The position numbers were made by a program, and so were the translations under genes. This document shows positions 1 to 13,500 of a DNA stretch of 64,000 bases, piece after piece (within the stretch, counting starts at the first letter, position 1; the number at the start of each line of letters is the position of its first letter). Source of the stretch: Telmatactis stephensoni (taxonomy: Eukaryota > Cnidaria > Anthozoa > Actiniaria > Isophelliidae); assembly GCA_029948255.1 (NCBI GenBank), contig JALIZF010001706.1:310001-374000 (forward strand). The letters run 5' to 3'. Under the pieces are notes generated by a model. The model saw only the letters and a list, made by a program, of their open reading frames with translations. It had not been told where the DNA came from and ran no database searches.

Positions 1-242
1 GGGGAGGATCTCTCTTCCCAAACTCTTCCATCTTTCTTCTCCCCTCCCACCCCTCCCTTCCCTTGAGAGCCATGCATAACAGGCTACCACTGTGCTGCAG
101 TATATCATAACTTTCATAGCAGTCTTTCCTGGAATATTTTTCTCTCGATTTCTCTCTCTAAACCAACACAATTTATCTCATTTTTATTTGTAGTCACTCT
201 CTTTATTGTTAAAGAAAACCAGAGAGTTCAGGACGACCTAAT

Positions 243-585
243 AGATGAAATGAAATGAAATTTTGAAATGAAGTGAAATTTTAGCATTTATATAGCGCAA
301 ATATCTATATATATATAATCAAATGTGCTTAGAGTTTGTTAGTAGTAAGGACAGACTGTTGTACCGGACAACAATCCCCTACTCTTTGCGAACAGTACAA
401 CAGGATCTTTTACGTCCACTATACAAGCAGGGTTAGAGTGAAAGCAGACGGGGCCTACAGCAGAAACCCTTTATGAGTTTCTGCCTACAATTTAACGTCC
501 TTCCATCCGAGAAGACGTGAAGGTCTAACCGTTTGCAGATGTAATTACAAAGGTAGCACCTTCTCAATTATTTAAGGCAATTCCG
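243..585 (-). repeat. tRNA-derived SINE, body and 3' tail
   Basis: On the minus strand this matches the SINE body seen at 22384-22700: a shared stretch around the words for 'gcaaatggttagacc' and 'gagaaggtgct', ending in a tail with 'gcgctatataaatgc' followed by a T-rich 'aaatttcattt' repeat. The tRNA-related head is missing, as in 5'-truncated retroposed copies. Confidence 0.65.
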
Positions 586-1261
586 TAGAAATAAAACTAA
601 AAATGGCATTCTCATAAAATTTCACACAGTAATAACTTTTGAGTTGCTTATCCCAATAATGAAATAAAAAAATGGAGGTCACCTTTTTGCGATAGATTGC
701 TTTAGAGTACACCATCTTTTGTGTCTTGAAGGCTCAAGATTCGAAAATCAAAATCGCGTAATTTTTGATCCTGAGCAGTGCTAGCTAACTAACATGAGCT
801 CATTTTCTCTCTTTGAGCAATAGCCTAATATTATGATACAATAAATTGTTGTAAAAATGCGTTTGCCACAAGAAAGAAGGTAAAATTGGTTGATAGTACA
901 TGCCGTTGAAGCAGCGTGAAAGCACCTTCCGACCGCACATTTTCGAAAATATCTAGAAAACTCGACACGGAATCTTTACTAAAATTATATAAATGATAGA
1001 GAACCTTATTACTGTTGATTTGCAAAATATAAAGAATTAGTGCCCTTGCTCGTTTCCGCGCTACGACGTTACGACGCGCTAAAGTGTGAAACAAGACGTC
1101 GTAAACAGCCTGTGACTGAAGAGGACTAAGGCGAGTGAACCACTATAGCGCCTCTTAGGGCGTGTCTACTGTTAAAAACTTCGTAAGACTAAAGCTTGCA
1201 TCATTTTAAGTCGAATATATATCTTTTACAATCGAACAAATCAAAATAGGCTGAACTATGC

Positions 1262-1345
1262 TATGCGCAGTAGATTCGAACCCGACCTCGACCTCCCGCA
1301 CGAAAGACCGACGCTCATCCAACTGAGCCAACCAGGCAGCGGTAC
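1262..1345 (-). repeat. tRNA-like SINE head
   Basis: The minus strand shows an A-box-like 'tggctcagttgg' and a B-box-like 'ggttcgaatc' about 40 bases apart, as in RNA polymerase III internal promoters. The middle 'ggtctttcgtgcgggaggtc' is shared with the SINE at 7512. The ends do not form an acceptor stem, so it is not a functional tRNA. Confidence 0.6.
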
Positions 1346-1428
1346 TAAAGAATATAATAGAATAAAAGATGAACATATCTTGATTATTTTATTGCTTTGA
1401 ATGCTAACTACCTTAATTACTTTCTTAG

Positions 1429-4400
1429 GCTGGCTCTACATTGTCCACAATGTGAAAATGGAATGGTTAATCCTAATGATCCATTGGTCCTTCGTGGTAT
1501 CTGTTTCACTTGTCCATGGACAAACCAGAACCTTACATTTGAATGGCAACTCTACCTTATCAGTAAAAACTTAAGCTGGGCACCAGAAAAATGTGTACCT
1601 GGAAAAGTAATTGAAGATGATATTATTCTGAAGATTATCCAACCTCCAGTAAGAGTAGAGCCGACACAAAAAAATGTTACACCCATCACACCTAGACCAC
1701 CGCAGAGCATTTCTACAAGACCGGCGTTCTCTAGCAGAGGTGTTACCCGAGGCAGACACGGTAGTGGTTTCACTACTCGTCGACCAATTGGGACATATCG
1801 ACCTACCAAGTCTCCATCACAAGAAACTAAAATAGAGAAGGGAAATGTATGTAGTCGTAAGATAGCAACGAACCCTATAGCTAAACCTACAAATTGTAAG
1901 TTTGTAACACGATGGCCCACTTACAGACGTTCCATACCTACGACCTACTGGTTATGCCCGAACATTGGAACAACAAGTAAGGTTATGAATTAAACTTCAA
2001 TGCTGATAAGAAAATATCTATTTCCGATTGAACTTGATTTCGATTTTTTGAAGGATGTAGAAGATGTGACCAAGCAACTGCACACCACTTGATTTGTTTT
2101 TGATCATAGTAATAAAGAGTACTGTACTGTAATATAAAGTTATTGGCACTTAGGCTTGGGTTTTTTGTTGTTGTTTTTTTTCCAGCTCGTAATTTTCTTT
2201 CTTTTATTGATTCCATTCCATTCATTGATTTCATCCTATCAAACGGTGACAGCCACCAAACTGTGGTTTAACAGTGATTTAATAGCCATTGAATAGTGGT
2301 TTTACGGGCATTGAACATCCATTAGGTTTGATGCAGAATGTATCAACCATGTGAGAAATGGCTGTCAAATCACCGTTAAATGACAATTGAATAGGCCGTT
2401 TAATGTCCGTTAAGGTGTCTCGATATAGTTTTTATTGACCACGCTTCCGTTTTTCATTCCACGAATTGAGCAACTGACTCTTGACCAACCAAAAGGTTTT
2501 TACACTAGTTATTGAACTTAAGTCGAAGTTTATATTTTTGTCTATTTCACTTCGATTTGTGTTGCCATAGCGACGGTAAACAAAGATGGCCGAAATCAAT
2601 TCTTCTAAAATATATTTCAAACTCGAGCAGCTCTAGACAAGGGACTATATGGACAATGAATAGGCCATATGCACTAACAGGTCACGTGACCCTATCTCCC
2701 CTAAATCAAGCAGCACCGTCAAAATGAATGCCAGAAATAGAAAGAGCACCTCAATATTAGTAAAAGGGCAAATTTTCAGCAACTAAGATGTAATACAGGA
2801 GAAATGACAGTAAATTTAAGATTGGATTTTTTCTTAAGATTCGTTCGGAAAAGCGCGTTGGATGGCACGAGCTTGCCATCCAACGCGCTTTTCCGAACGA
2901 ATCTTAAGAAAATATCCAATCTTAAATTTACTGTCATTTTTTCTCTTATTCACCTTATAAACTGAAACTTTGTACTTTTACTAATATCGAGGTGCTCTTT
3001 CACTTTTTGGAGTTCATTTTGATGTGCTGCTTGATTTAGGGGAGATAGGGTCACGTGACCTGTTAGTGCATATGGCCTATTACATACTAAAATTTAAAAA
3101 AAAATTAAGGATAAATTTAAAACAATTTTATCAAGCTCGCTAAAACATAAATAATGCGAATTTGCCAATTTCCGGTCCTTTATTCCAAATCACTTCAATC
3201 AAAGAGTTTTAATTCTATGTTATCTACTTTACCTTGGTATGTACTTTGTTACATAGTATTTGGGTGCCGGGAACTCTTATAAATCAAGAGATATTTTTGA
3301 GAAAAACTGATTTCAGCCTTATTTTTATATTGTTGCCATGGTAACACCAATTACATTGAAACCTTGAACTCAGTTTATCTACTGACAGGAAAATCGTTGC
3401 GATTAAACTAGGGTAAGCTTATCACTTAATAAGCTGATCAATAAATTTCATTTTTTGAATTGTTTGTAATTTATTCAAAAACGGCTTGATAAATTTTTTT
3501 GAATTGCACCTTAATTTCTTTGCCTAATTAGTGTGTAGTTTATTGCCCTTGTCTAGAGCTGCTCGAGTTCGAGATATTTTAGAAAAATTGATTTCAGCCA
3601 TCTTTGTTTACCGTCGCTATGGTAACACAAATAGAACTGAAATAGACCAAAACCGAGACTTTGATTCAAGTCCAATAACTGGTGTAAAAACCGTTTTCGT
3701 CGGTCAAGAGTAAGGTGCTCAATTCGTGAAGTGAAAAACGGAAGCATTGTCAATAAAAACTATATCGAGCCACCTTAAGTCACCTGTCAAGTTTTTGACC
3801 TCTCAACGGCCGTGTATTAACTGTTAAGTCACTGTCTGGATGACCATTCATCGACTGTTTTTATGGTCAATGAACGGTAGTTCAGTGGCCATTCAACGGT
3901 CCACCATACAATGGCTGTTGAACGGCTGTCCAACGGTTGTTGAGATTTTTTTACAGACCAAATTGTTATAAATTAGCGATTATTAGCAAGGATGGCAAGG
4001 ATGGCAAGGACTGGCACAGTTGGTTAGTGCGCGGCCTTCGGTGCGAGAGGTCCCGAGTTCGATTCCCAGTGACCTTCAGCATTCCTTATTTCGACTTCTT
4101 TCCTTTCCGTGTAGCTTTAATTAGCTTTAAATGCCCTTAAAACGAAGCACTGATGGAGAGAGGGGGTAAATGAGCGCACCGTCGGCTTCCTGGAAGATTA
4201 GCTCAGCTAAAGGAACTACCGACGTTAAACAAGGTCCTTTACCTTTTTTTTTAATTAATTTCTCTCTTTTCAGATCCACCTAGACCACCTTATTCACCAG
4301 GGTCTGGATCCGGCATTCGTACAGGAAGAGGATCCGTTACAGGAACCCCCCCTTTCCCAACATCCAGTGGAAACTCTGCAGCAAATCTACTACCAACACA

Positions 4401-7400
4401 CCCTGCCACTGCAACAACCCAAGCACCATCAACTGCAACCAAGCCAACAATCAAAGTATTAACTCCTGTCATAGGCGTAGCCGGAGATATGTATGATCCT
4501 GGTTACATTGTCCCAGCAGCTGATCAGAGTCATTATTTACTAAGTATCGACCGTCATCTATTTGATATGCAAGTTTCGTGGACTAATACTGGCTTGACGA
4601 ATCGCAATCTGGTGATGAATAAATATAGGCTGATGAATGGAAAGACATATATGCTGGCATTAAAGGTCAAAGATATTAACCCAGCAAGATCAGAACCTAT
4701 CAGAAGAGGCATGGCAAATGTGTTTTTCAAAGTCAATAAAAATCCAAAAGTAGAACGCTGTAGTGTTAAGCCAGCTTCAGGCTTTGAAATGGAAACTCAG
4801 TTCAGAATTGTATGCAAGGGATGGGTCTAATAAGGTGAGAATTCTATGAAGACAGAAACCGTGAGAGATTTTATTCATAGGGGAATGATTTAATTCTGCT
4901 ATATATAATACCTTAGTTACAGATTCTTCTCTTCCATTTTATACCATCTTCTGGACTTCCAATGAGGGTTCAACTTTTGGTCCTTGGACATGCTTGCCTA
5001 GTGAATGTTTGTTGTCAGTGTTGGAATTGCGACAATCGTTTTGACAAGAGGAGAAAAGCTTTAAAAAAAACAGGCAGCGGATAGCCTGTGCAAATGCTAC
5101 CAATGTTGGCCAATAACTCTCAGCATATTGCTGACTCCAACAGTTTGATGCATTCGAACATCGCTGGACTTTGAGCCAGCAATATCCATCATTTTTATTT
5201 TTTATAACTGAAACACAATAATGCAAATTATGTCCTTTTGAACATCTGACCGGTACCTGCCAACAGTGCTTGATGCTCAGGAGCGGATCCAGGATTATCT
5301 TCAGGAGTGGGTGCACCGTCTTCAGGAGGGGGTGCACCGTCATATAAATTTGAAACTGCAGAGTGGATATTTTTGAAAGATATAAAAAAGGACTCAAAGT
5401 CGTCTCAGGAGGGGGATGCGCACCCCCTGCACCCCTCCCTAAATCCGCCCCTGACTGCTCAGCTTGTTGGGAGCATTTTCACTGGGCCTGCTAACTAGAT
5501 AAATGCTGAATTTGCCACAGAGTTCACCTGATGTGTACAACCAAATTATTTCGTGTCTTTCATTGTCCATCTAATCGATGTGACTTGCTTTTCTAGCACC
5601 AACCACTGACTTACCGTGTACGGTACAGGATCCAGGGAGATGCAGAAAATCACGAATACCTGATTTACACTGGAATAAACATGCGACCATCATTTGTAAT
5701 GCCATCGGGAAAAGAAGATCATGGTTATAATGGTAATAAAATTCTCTCTTTTTTCCCTTCCATTTCTCACTCTTGTTTCCTCCCTCTACCCATACTGACA
5801 CCCAATTCATCATACCCATTTACAATCAATGGATATTCAAAATGCAAATGAAAGTAACATCCACCATTGAATGTTCTATTGCAGTTTCCTTACATATCTC
5901 AGTATTTAATCAAAAGGATACCACTGTGGAAGTTTGTCCTCTACTGATCAAAGTTCAGCCTACAGCCATTGAGAACAGCAAAATAAGCATAGAAGAGTAT
6001 CTGTAAGTTTTAATTACTTCGGTTTAATTATTTCCACAAGTTACTATACTGAGCATGGGGCTGGATAATATGTACTTATTGACTGAGTGGGAGAGCCGGA
6101 CGGGAAAAATAATAATAATTAATAATTTATTAACTTATAAAAGCGCATTTTTCATGGCGTAATGATCAAATGCGCTTAAAATATTTGGCTCGAGGTCACG
6201 CCGTACGGCCCGAGCGCAACGAAGTCCGTACAAATGACCAAGAAGCAAATATTTTTCCGTCTGGCCTGACCTAAACTCAGTCAATAAGCATTTTACCATA
6301 TGACTGCTTTTATCACCACTTTACTTGTCCTAGAGACGTGTTTTTTGCGGAACCATCTTCGAAAAGCCGTCCGGCCCTGCTTACGTCACTTTCTCCGAAG
6401 GTTTTCTTAAGACCGCGCGCGGGGCCAAATATGGGTCATATGCACGTTCATCAGCACAGTTCACGACACTGAACAGTTATGGATAGAATTTCGAATGCGG
6501 ACAAGGAAGACTGAAGAACGGCGCGCTAGCTGCATTTCACACTCGTACAAAATGTGCTCTATAAGTGTGAGGGTCTTTACTAGAAGCCCTTGTACTGTTG
6601 ATATCGTGACCTTCCCTAGTTGGCTATTTCTTTGTGTTCACTGGATGATGTCTAATGTTGGATGATTTCCAATTATAGCAACATAAACAAAATTTAACGA
6701 TGTTCATGGTTGATTTTATTTTAATTCTTTGTAGCTTAAACAAGACCAAAGATGATCACATAAAGAATCTGATTAAAGTCGGTGAGGAGCAGAAAGTGAA
6801 GCAACTTATAAACGTTATTGCTAAAGCCTTGAATAGGTAACAATGATGTAGAATTCTACTTGTTATTTTTATTACTAAAACGAAAACAGGGACAGTTGTA
6901 CATTTCATATCGTTAAACTAGAGTTTAGAGATGTGCTGCACTAACTGCTTTCTTTGCAGAAATTGAATTTGGCAATTGCCTTCATTTCTTTGCTCACAGA
7001 TTTACGTAGCTAGACTACAAGTTCATCTGTTACTTTCCTTTGCAGACTTAAGTCAGTCAAGAAGACTAGTTCGAGGCATTTCTTAAGAAGGGAAGCGCGA
7101 GCTGAGTTGTTAAAAGTTATTAGCAAATTTAGAATCAGAGATATGGTGAGTAACTCTGCTTTACTTTTTTATAAGAAGTGAGCAATACTTGCCTGGGAAA
7201 CAGTGCTATCCTGGATTCCAGGGGTTTTATCGTTTTGTCGCTTGCCTGTAGCGCCTGACTCGCTAAAGAAAGCGAACAGAAACCCCTGGAGTCCAGGATA
7301 ATTCTGTGCACGCAAGCTGATTCGGATTCTGTCTGTTATGATATACGTTGCTGCTGGATTAAACTTCCTGACTGTTGCAGTTGCCAAGTAAGATAGACAT

Positions 7401-7555
7401 GATATTACAACAAAGGTTGAATTGGATGCATTCTTTCAGTCTCTGTGATGCATTATCGTCGCTCAGAAAACAAGAAATTAAGGCACACTTTCAGCCTCTC
7501 TAGAATTTCCTCTCGGTCGGTCTTTCGTGCGGGAGGTCGTGGGTTCAAGCCCCGG

Positions 7556-7589
<34 letters not shown>

Positions 7590-10500
7590 AGAAGGTGCTG
7601 CCTTTGTAACTACATCTACAAATGGTTAGACCACGGCTTTTACGTTCCAGCAATATAGTCGGCCTGCGGGATAAGTGATGAAACTGATAGTGAATGAGAC
7701 CTTGAAATCATGTATTACATTCAACAATAGGAGCTATACTTAGGAAGTTGTTGGAATATACTAAAATATACTGTTTTATTCCAGACATCGGCTGTACAAA
7801 GTGGAGAAGCGCTTGATGTTATTACCAGAGTCAAAGAAGAGGTAACAGATGCTTACTATACGTTATATCTTTACATTTTTTTTTATTATATACTGATCGA
7901 TGGTGGTGGTGATGGTGGTGGTGGTCAGTGGGAGAAGAAGAGGAAGACATGTTGATGCAGGGGGATGAGTAGAGTAAGAAGAGGATTTGATGGGGGGGGG
8001 GGTGAGTAGAGTAAGAAGAGGATTTGATGGGGGGGTGAGTAGAGTAAGAAGAGGATTTGATGGGGGGGTGAGTAGAGTAAGAAGAGGATTTGATGGGGGG
8101 GTGAGTAGAGCAAGAAGAGGATTTGATGGGGGGGGTGAGTAGAGCAAGAAGAGGATTTGATGGGGGGTGAGTAGAGCAAGAAGAGGATTTGATGGGGGGT
8201 GAGTAGAGCAAGAAGAGGATTTGATGGGGGGGTGAGTAGAGCAAGAAGAGAATTTGATGGGGGTGGGGGTGAGTAGAGTAAGAAGAGGATTTGATGGGGG
8301 GGTGAGTAGAGTAAGAAGAGGATTTGATGGGGGGGTGAGTAGAGTAAGAAGAGGATTTGATGGGGGGGTGAGTAGAGCAAGAAGAGGATTTGATGGGGGG
8401 GGGGGTGAGTAGAGTAAGAAGAGGATTTGATTGGGGGGGTTAGTAGAGTAAGAAGAGGATTTGATGGGGGGGTGAGTAGAGTAAGAAGAGGATTTGATGG
8501 GGGGGTGAGTAAAGTAAGAAGAGGATTTGATGGGGGGGTGAGTAGAATAAGAAGAGGATTTGATGGGGGGGTGAGTAGAGTAAGAAGAGGATTTGATGGG
8601 GGGGGGGTGAGTAGAGTAAGAAGAGGATTTGATGGTGGTAGTAGTAGTTTGTTTGTTGTTTTCATGATGTTGTAGATGATGGTGGTGATGATGATGACCC
8701 CCGTTTTTTCTTCGTGTCGTTAGCTGAATGTAGAACAACTAGAGGTGGTATCACAGCTTATCTTAGACGTAGAGCGTCAAATTGCGAAGACTGCAGCATC
8801 CAAGCCTGATGGACTAAGTATACACCTTGTAAACTTAGTAACAAGGTTGGCATCAAATCTGATGTCTGCAAGTACACATTTGTTCAACAGGTAAATATGA
8901 ACTCTTGTCATTGTTAGGGTAGCTGTGTTTTTTTGGTTTTTTTGTTTTGTTTTTTGTTTTGTTTTTGTTGGTTGGTTGTTGTTGTTTTTTGTTGTTGTTG
9001 TTGTTGTTGTTGTTGTTTCATCTTTGGTAACCATACCACCATAACACCTAAAACATCACTTTAGTTGTTCTCTTTCCCTGGTCAATAATACACGAGAAAT
9101 TCGCATGATACAAGACAGTTGAATCGATGGTACTTTTATTTGTAAACACGAACGACAACACGAACGCGTCCACAAATTCCCGCCGAATTTTTCAAACATG
9201 CACATACGTTTTTCACTCGTGTCAGCCACCCTTTCGTTCACTCACAGGTTACATCTTTGGTTGTTCTTGCAACATCTCTGTGAATTTTTTTCGGTCAGAA
9301 AGGAAGTAAAACGTTGTCATAGTACTTTAACGATGGTCTCTGATGTTAATGTTTTTTGTAGCTCTAGCAGGTTGGTCATTACCCATAAGAAGTTACAACT
9401 CAACGCTTTAAAAGTTGTACACGACGTGGTTAAGGTATGCAATACGTATTTTCAGAATTCCTGAAGCTACTTTTGCTTTTGAACTTTCAGCTCTCTTTTG
9501 CTTTTCTTCTCCTGTTTCTCTTTCTCTTTTCATGCTCCCTTATACTTACTCATGTTTCCTCCAGATTCTCCTTGCATCCATTCAACCTTTTCTATCTCAG
9601 TTTCTCTTTTTTTCCCCTATCATCATCCTTTTACAATTTTTCTTCATTCCGTATACCAAAGCAACTATTTAGTTCCTCTTCCGATTTATTTTGTAGACCA
9701 AGTTAAAACACTTGACACTTGGAGAAAAGCCTTTAAAGATTATTCACCCAAGCTTGAGTGCCTTAGCATCCCAATCACTGTCACTATCCCAGTCAGTATG
9801 GAAACTGCAGAACGTTACATTCATCTTGCCTCCTGCACTAAAGAAAGAATTAGAACTAAGCCGTCAAACGTACTCTAGTGCCTGTGTAGGCACAACTATG
9901 ATTGTATATGAGAAGAACCCATACGCGTGGATGGAGACTAATTCACTGGTATTCTTTTGTTTTATACTTTGGACTAACCCCCTCCGCAGGCAACTCTTTT
10001 GAGTTTTATTGCTTTTGGGTTTCCTGTGGGATCTCGGAGAGGACTGGCACAAAATGGGGGAGGGGGTAATTTTCGCACAGGAAGCCCAAATATAAAAGGT
10101 AAAAGGTTGCCTGCGGGAGGCTACTTTCGGACCAGAGATTTCATCATCAATGAATTCATCAATTTAACAATTCAAATGATCTATGCTGCAGTCAAACCTA
10201 TCAAGTAGACTGCGAACAGAAGATGTCTCTGAAAAATTTATTAAGGCTTTTGTTCGATGGGTTTCCTGTAGTCGTATGAGTGTTGTTGTTGTTGTTGGGG
10301 GTGGGGGTGGGGATGGTGGTGTTTTGAAAACTGATGAACAATTATGAGTACTCAATAAACCATTTGTTTTTCTAGCACCACACAAAAGTATCAAGTCTTG
10401 TTTTAAGTACCTGTGATGGTGATCCCATCCCAGTGCAGAATTTACAAAACGAGATTGAAATAAGTCTTCCCTGGATACCAGCACAGGTAACGACTAAGGT

Positions 10501-13500
10501 CAATCCATAACGTAATGAGCTTTTATATCATGTAATTTCAAAAGTCACAGTACAGAAATATAATTACCATAGCTGGAAAGAGCACGTCAAAATTAGTAAA
10601 ACTTTGAAGTTTGAATGAAGTAACTTTCAAACTCACGAAGATATAAATTTTCCGAAATCGAAATTTGTATGAAAACATTTTCTATCTCAGCTTTCTATCT
10701 CAGTTACGTCTGAAAAAACAGACGCCTGCTTAAACCTGCTTTTGAATAACTGAGTTTGAATCTGATATTTCTCTCTATACATTTGTTTTTCTTGTTTTAG
10801 AATGAAGAACCCAAAAGTGAATTCACGGTGAAATGGCAGCACTTAAACATCCACCATATCTACACAAACAAAACAATGACCAACCAGTCCTTACATGTTA
10901 CAATTCAAACTCTGTCAAAACTTGACCATGGATTTGTACTTCAATTGTCAGTCAAGTAAGTATGTGATTGGACTATTCAACGCAGGGGAAAACCCTTGCC
11001 TTGCAGGGCAAAACCTAGGAATTGTTTACGTTTACTGATCTCACGATTACAAATTGCATACATTACGTACAATCTCGATTTGTTTTTAATCGTGTTTGTA
11101 CATTTGGTTTTATTTTATTGATAAGAAAATGCTTAATCAATTGGTTAATAGATTGACTGATTTGATTGACTGTGTATTTCTTACACAGCACAAACTTAAA
11201 AGATCCTCAAGATGCCAAGATGTACAAGTCTACTTCAGGCGAATCTGTTCATTTTTACCTAATCACCAAAGATCTAGTAAATTGTAAGATTTTGTCTCTG
11301 GTATCTTGAATTAATACTTTTCAAGAAGAAAAGGCAGTGTGAAATGCCACAGATGTCATGCAGACAACGTCAACAGGCAGATACTATTTCACTTCACATG
11401 CTCAGCCATTGCGCTCAGTCATAGAGCACTTTCAAAATTACTTGATACCAAGGCTAAAGTGGATAAAACAAAAGAAATGCTGGTCATGGCTGGCTGGTTT
11501 CTTTTGTTTAGTCATGTTAGCCTCGTTGTCAAGCAAATTTTGAAAGTGATCTATTGCATTCTGGTTGGTACGTATCGCAATATGTTTCTTTTTTATTGCA
11601 GCTTCCGGAGTTATTCGTTTGGGAATTCGTATAAAGGATGCAGCACTCAATAGAATCAAGAAGGTATTGTGGGCCTGTTTTGAAAATGTATTGTGAAAGG
11701 CTTTTTTATTAAGTCAAGGGCGGATGCAGGAATTCTGAACGGGGGTGGCTATAGGGACATGTTGCAAAAAATGTTGCAATATTACATTACTTTTTAACTC
11801 GTGGATTGCAAATCCACGAGTTATAGTGAGGGGTCAAAATATGCAAATGATCAGCTTACTACTTCGTGTATAACAACATGAAATGGCACTATTCAGTCGA
11901 TCTATTGTCTGACTAGAATGGTGCCATACATAACGTAGTAACCTATGTCACTCACTCACTCGAACACTGTTAAAGTATGCTACTGCGCATGCTCGATGGA
12001 ATTGACCGCAGGCCGAAAGTAATGTGGTACGAGATTAAAGGAAATATGTTTTTTTATTCCGGGACTCCCGAAGGACTCCCGAACTATTCACAGATCAACT
12101 ATATTTGCTTTTCACGATTTATGTAGAAATCAGACTATAGACAAAATTTATATTTAGTTAAGAACAGCATTGACTAGAAACACTCCCAGCAGACATGTTC
12201 AATACACACGAAAAATATATACAGACGTTGTTTAAAGAAGAAGCTTTTTAGATCATTAAATTCCTAGTATTAGTACAAGCTATTTCAGGAGTAAAACCAT
12301 CGAAGTACCGAAGCAAGTTTAGACATGACTTAATTACGCAATAGAATATCGCACTGCAGTCGATAGCCAGACTTTGTACATCGCTATCAAGCGACAAAAA
12401 TCTCTTCAAGTCCAACATCAAAGTAATCCAAGCTTTCAGTGTTCGTACTCTATTATCATAAGAGTCAAAGTAGATAAGACTTAAGTTAAACAAACGAAAA
12501 CATTTTGAAAGCAGTCGTCGGTCGCCGCCGTGAAGGCCTCGAGTCCGCTAGCCGAAAACAGCAACAAAAAGGCGTATTGAGTTAGTTTATTGGTTTAGTG
12601 TTTTGTGAAGCAATTTCTTTTATCTTAATTTATAGCGACATTTTGCTACAGAGCACAGAGAGAAGCATTTTTGCATTTGTTTTATAACCACACTCTGACA
12701 ATAAATATACAAAATTGACCAAACGAAATCATACAACTTCTGGATAGTCCAGTGGATATGCCCTTGGCTTTACAAGTGAGAGGTCCGGGTTCAAATCCCA
12801 GACCGGCGGGGAATTTTTCTTTTCACTTTTTTTTACAGATTTTTTTTCTTTTATAGCTAATGACTCTTTCTTCGCTAAAGAAATTATTGATTTATTGATT
12901 CGGATTTTTGTCTTCGAATGAAAACTCGTTATTAATTTTACTAAAAAAATTGTGTTTGGGCTTCCTGTGGTCATTTCGGTCAATCCACGAGTTACTTCGC
13001 CATTGGCGGTTTGATTAAGGAAAGGTTTAAAATTATCATTAATTTTGCTCAAAAAAATAGGTGGATGGCTAGCCACCCAGTCCACCCCCCGTGATTCCGC
13101 CCCTGTAAGAATAACGATACAGTGTTTCAAAGTCAATACGACTGATGATGTTCGACGGAGATTGGTGAAAACACTAAAAAGTATTTTATAAAATGAGACG
13201 TTGTGAACACATTTGATTTATAGAAAATTTGTCCAGAAAAATATATCCAATATGACTACATTAAAAAAACTCATAAACAAGGCTCGTAAGCTAAGTCTAC
13301 ATGAATTTCGAAAGGCATTTAAAGTGTCATAGCTGTGTAATACCTTAGAATTGAAAATCCTTTGCTGTTTTACAGATACTCAGTGTTAGCCCTGTTAACT
13401 ACTCAATCAGTAGTAAATGGATTGGTTGTTTTTACTGGGATGACGACAAAGAGGCGTGGTCAACACGTGGGTGTATCTCTACTACAAAAACTACAAATAC

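Larger units (their letters stand above)
1..1428. other. Non-coding upstream stretch with SINE pieces
   Basis: I see no convincing exon here. The first polycystin exon opens with a split codon behind a splice acceptor, so this stretch is probably the preceding intron and earlier exons lie outside the window. It holds a minus-strand SINE body (about 243-585) and a separate minus-strand tRNA-like SINE head (about 1262-1345). The 87-residue minus-strand reading frame at 831-1094 has no recognisable domain. Confidence 0.5.
1429..11663 (+). other. Polycystin ectodomain exons (REJ-like to pre-GPS)
   Basis: Fourteen exons encode about 842 residues. The first starts inside a REJ-like module (cysteines in HCPQCENG and GICFTCPW, then FEWQLY). 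It is followed by a Pro/Thr/Arg-rich linker running into exon 2. Exon 2 ends at VCKGW and exon 3 continues HQPLTYRVRY, the usual REJ 'C.GW...PLTY' join. Exons 4-14 form the helical and beta-rich stalk expected before a GPS in GAIN-containing polycystins. Many introns here carry repeats: the foldback 2405-3785, SINEs, an hAT-like element and the minisatellite 7961-8640. Confidence 0.8.

Noticed and set aside
7831..8738. Long minus-strand open frames (up to 291 codons) rich in His, Pro, Ser and Leu
   Set aside because: They are the three-frame translation of the 32-bp minisatellite in a polycystin intron; frames exist on both strands because the unit lacks stops.
12745..12812. A functional tRNA-Val
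   Set aside because: A and B boxes and a loop-like CTTTACA are present, but the outer seven bases on each side do not pair.
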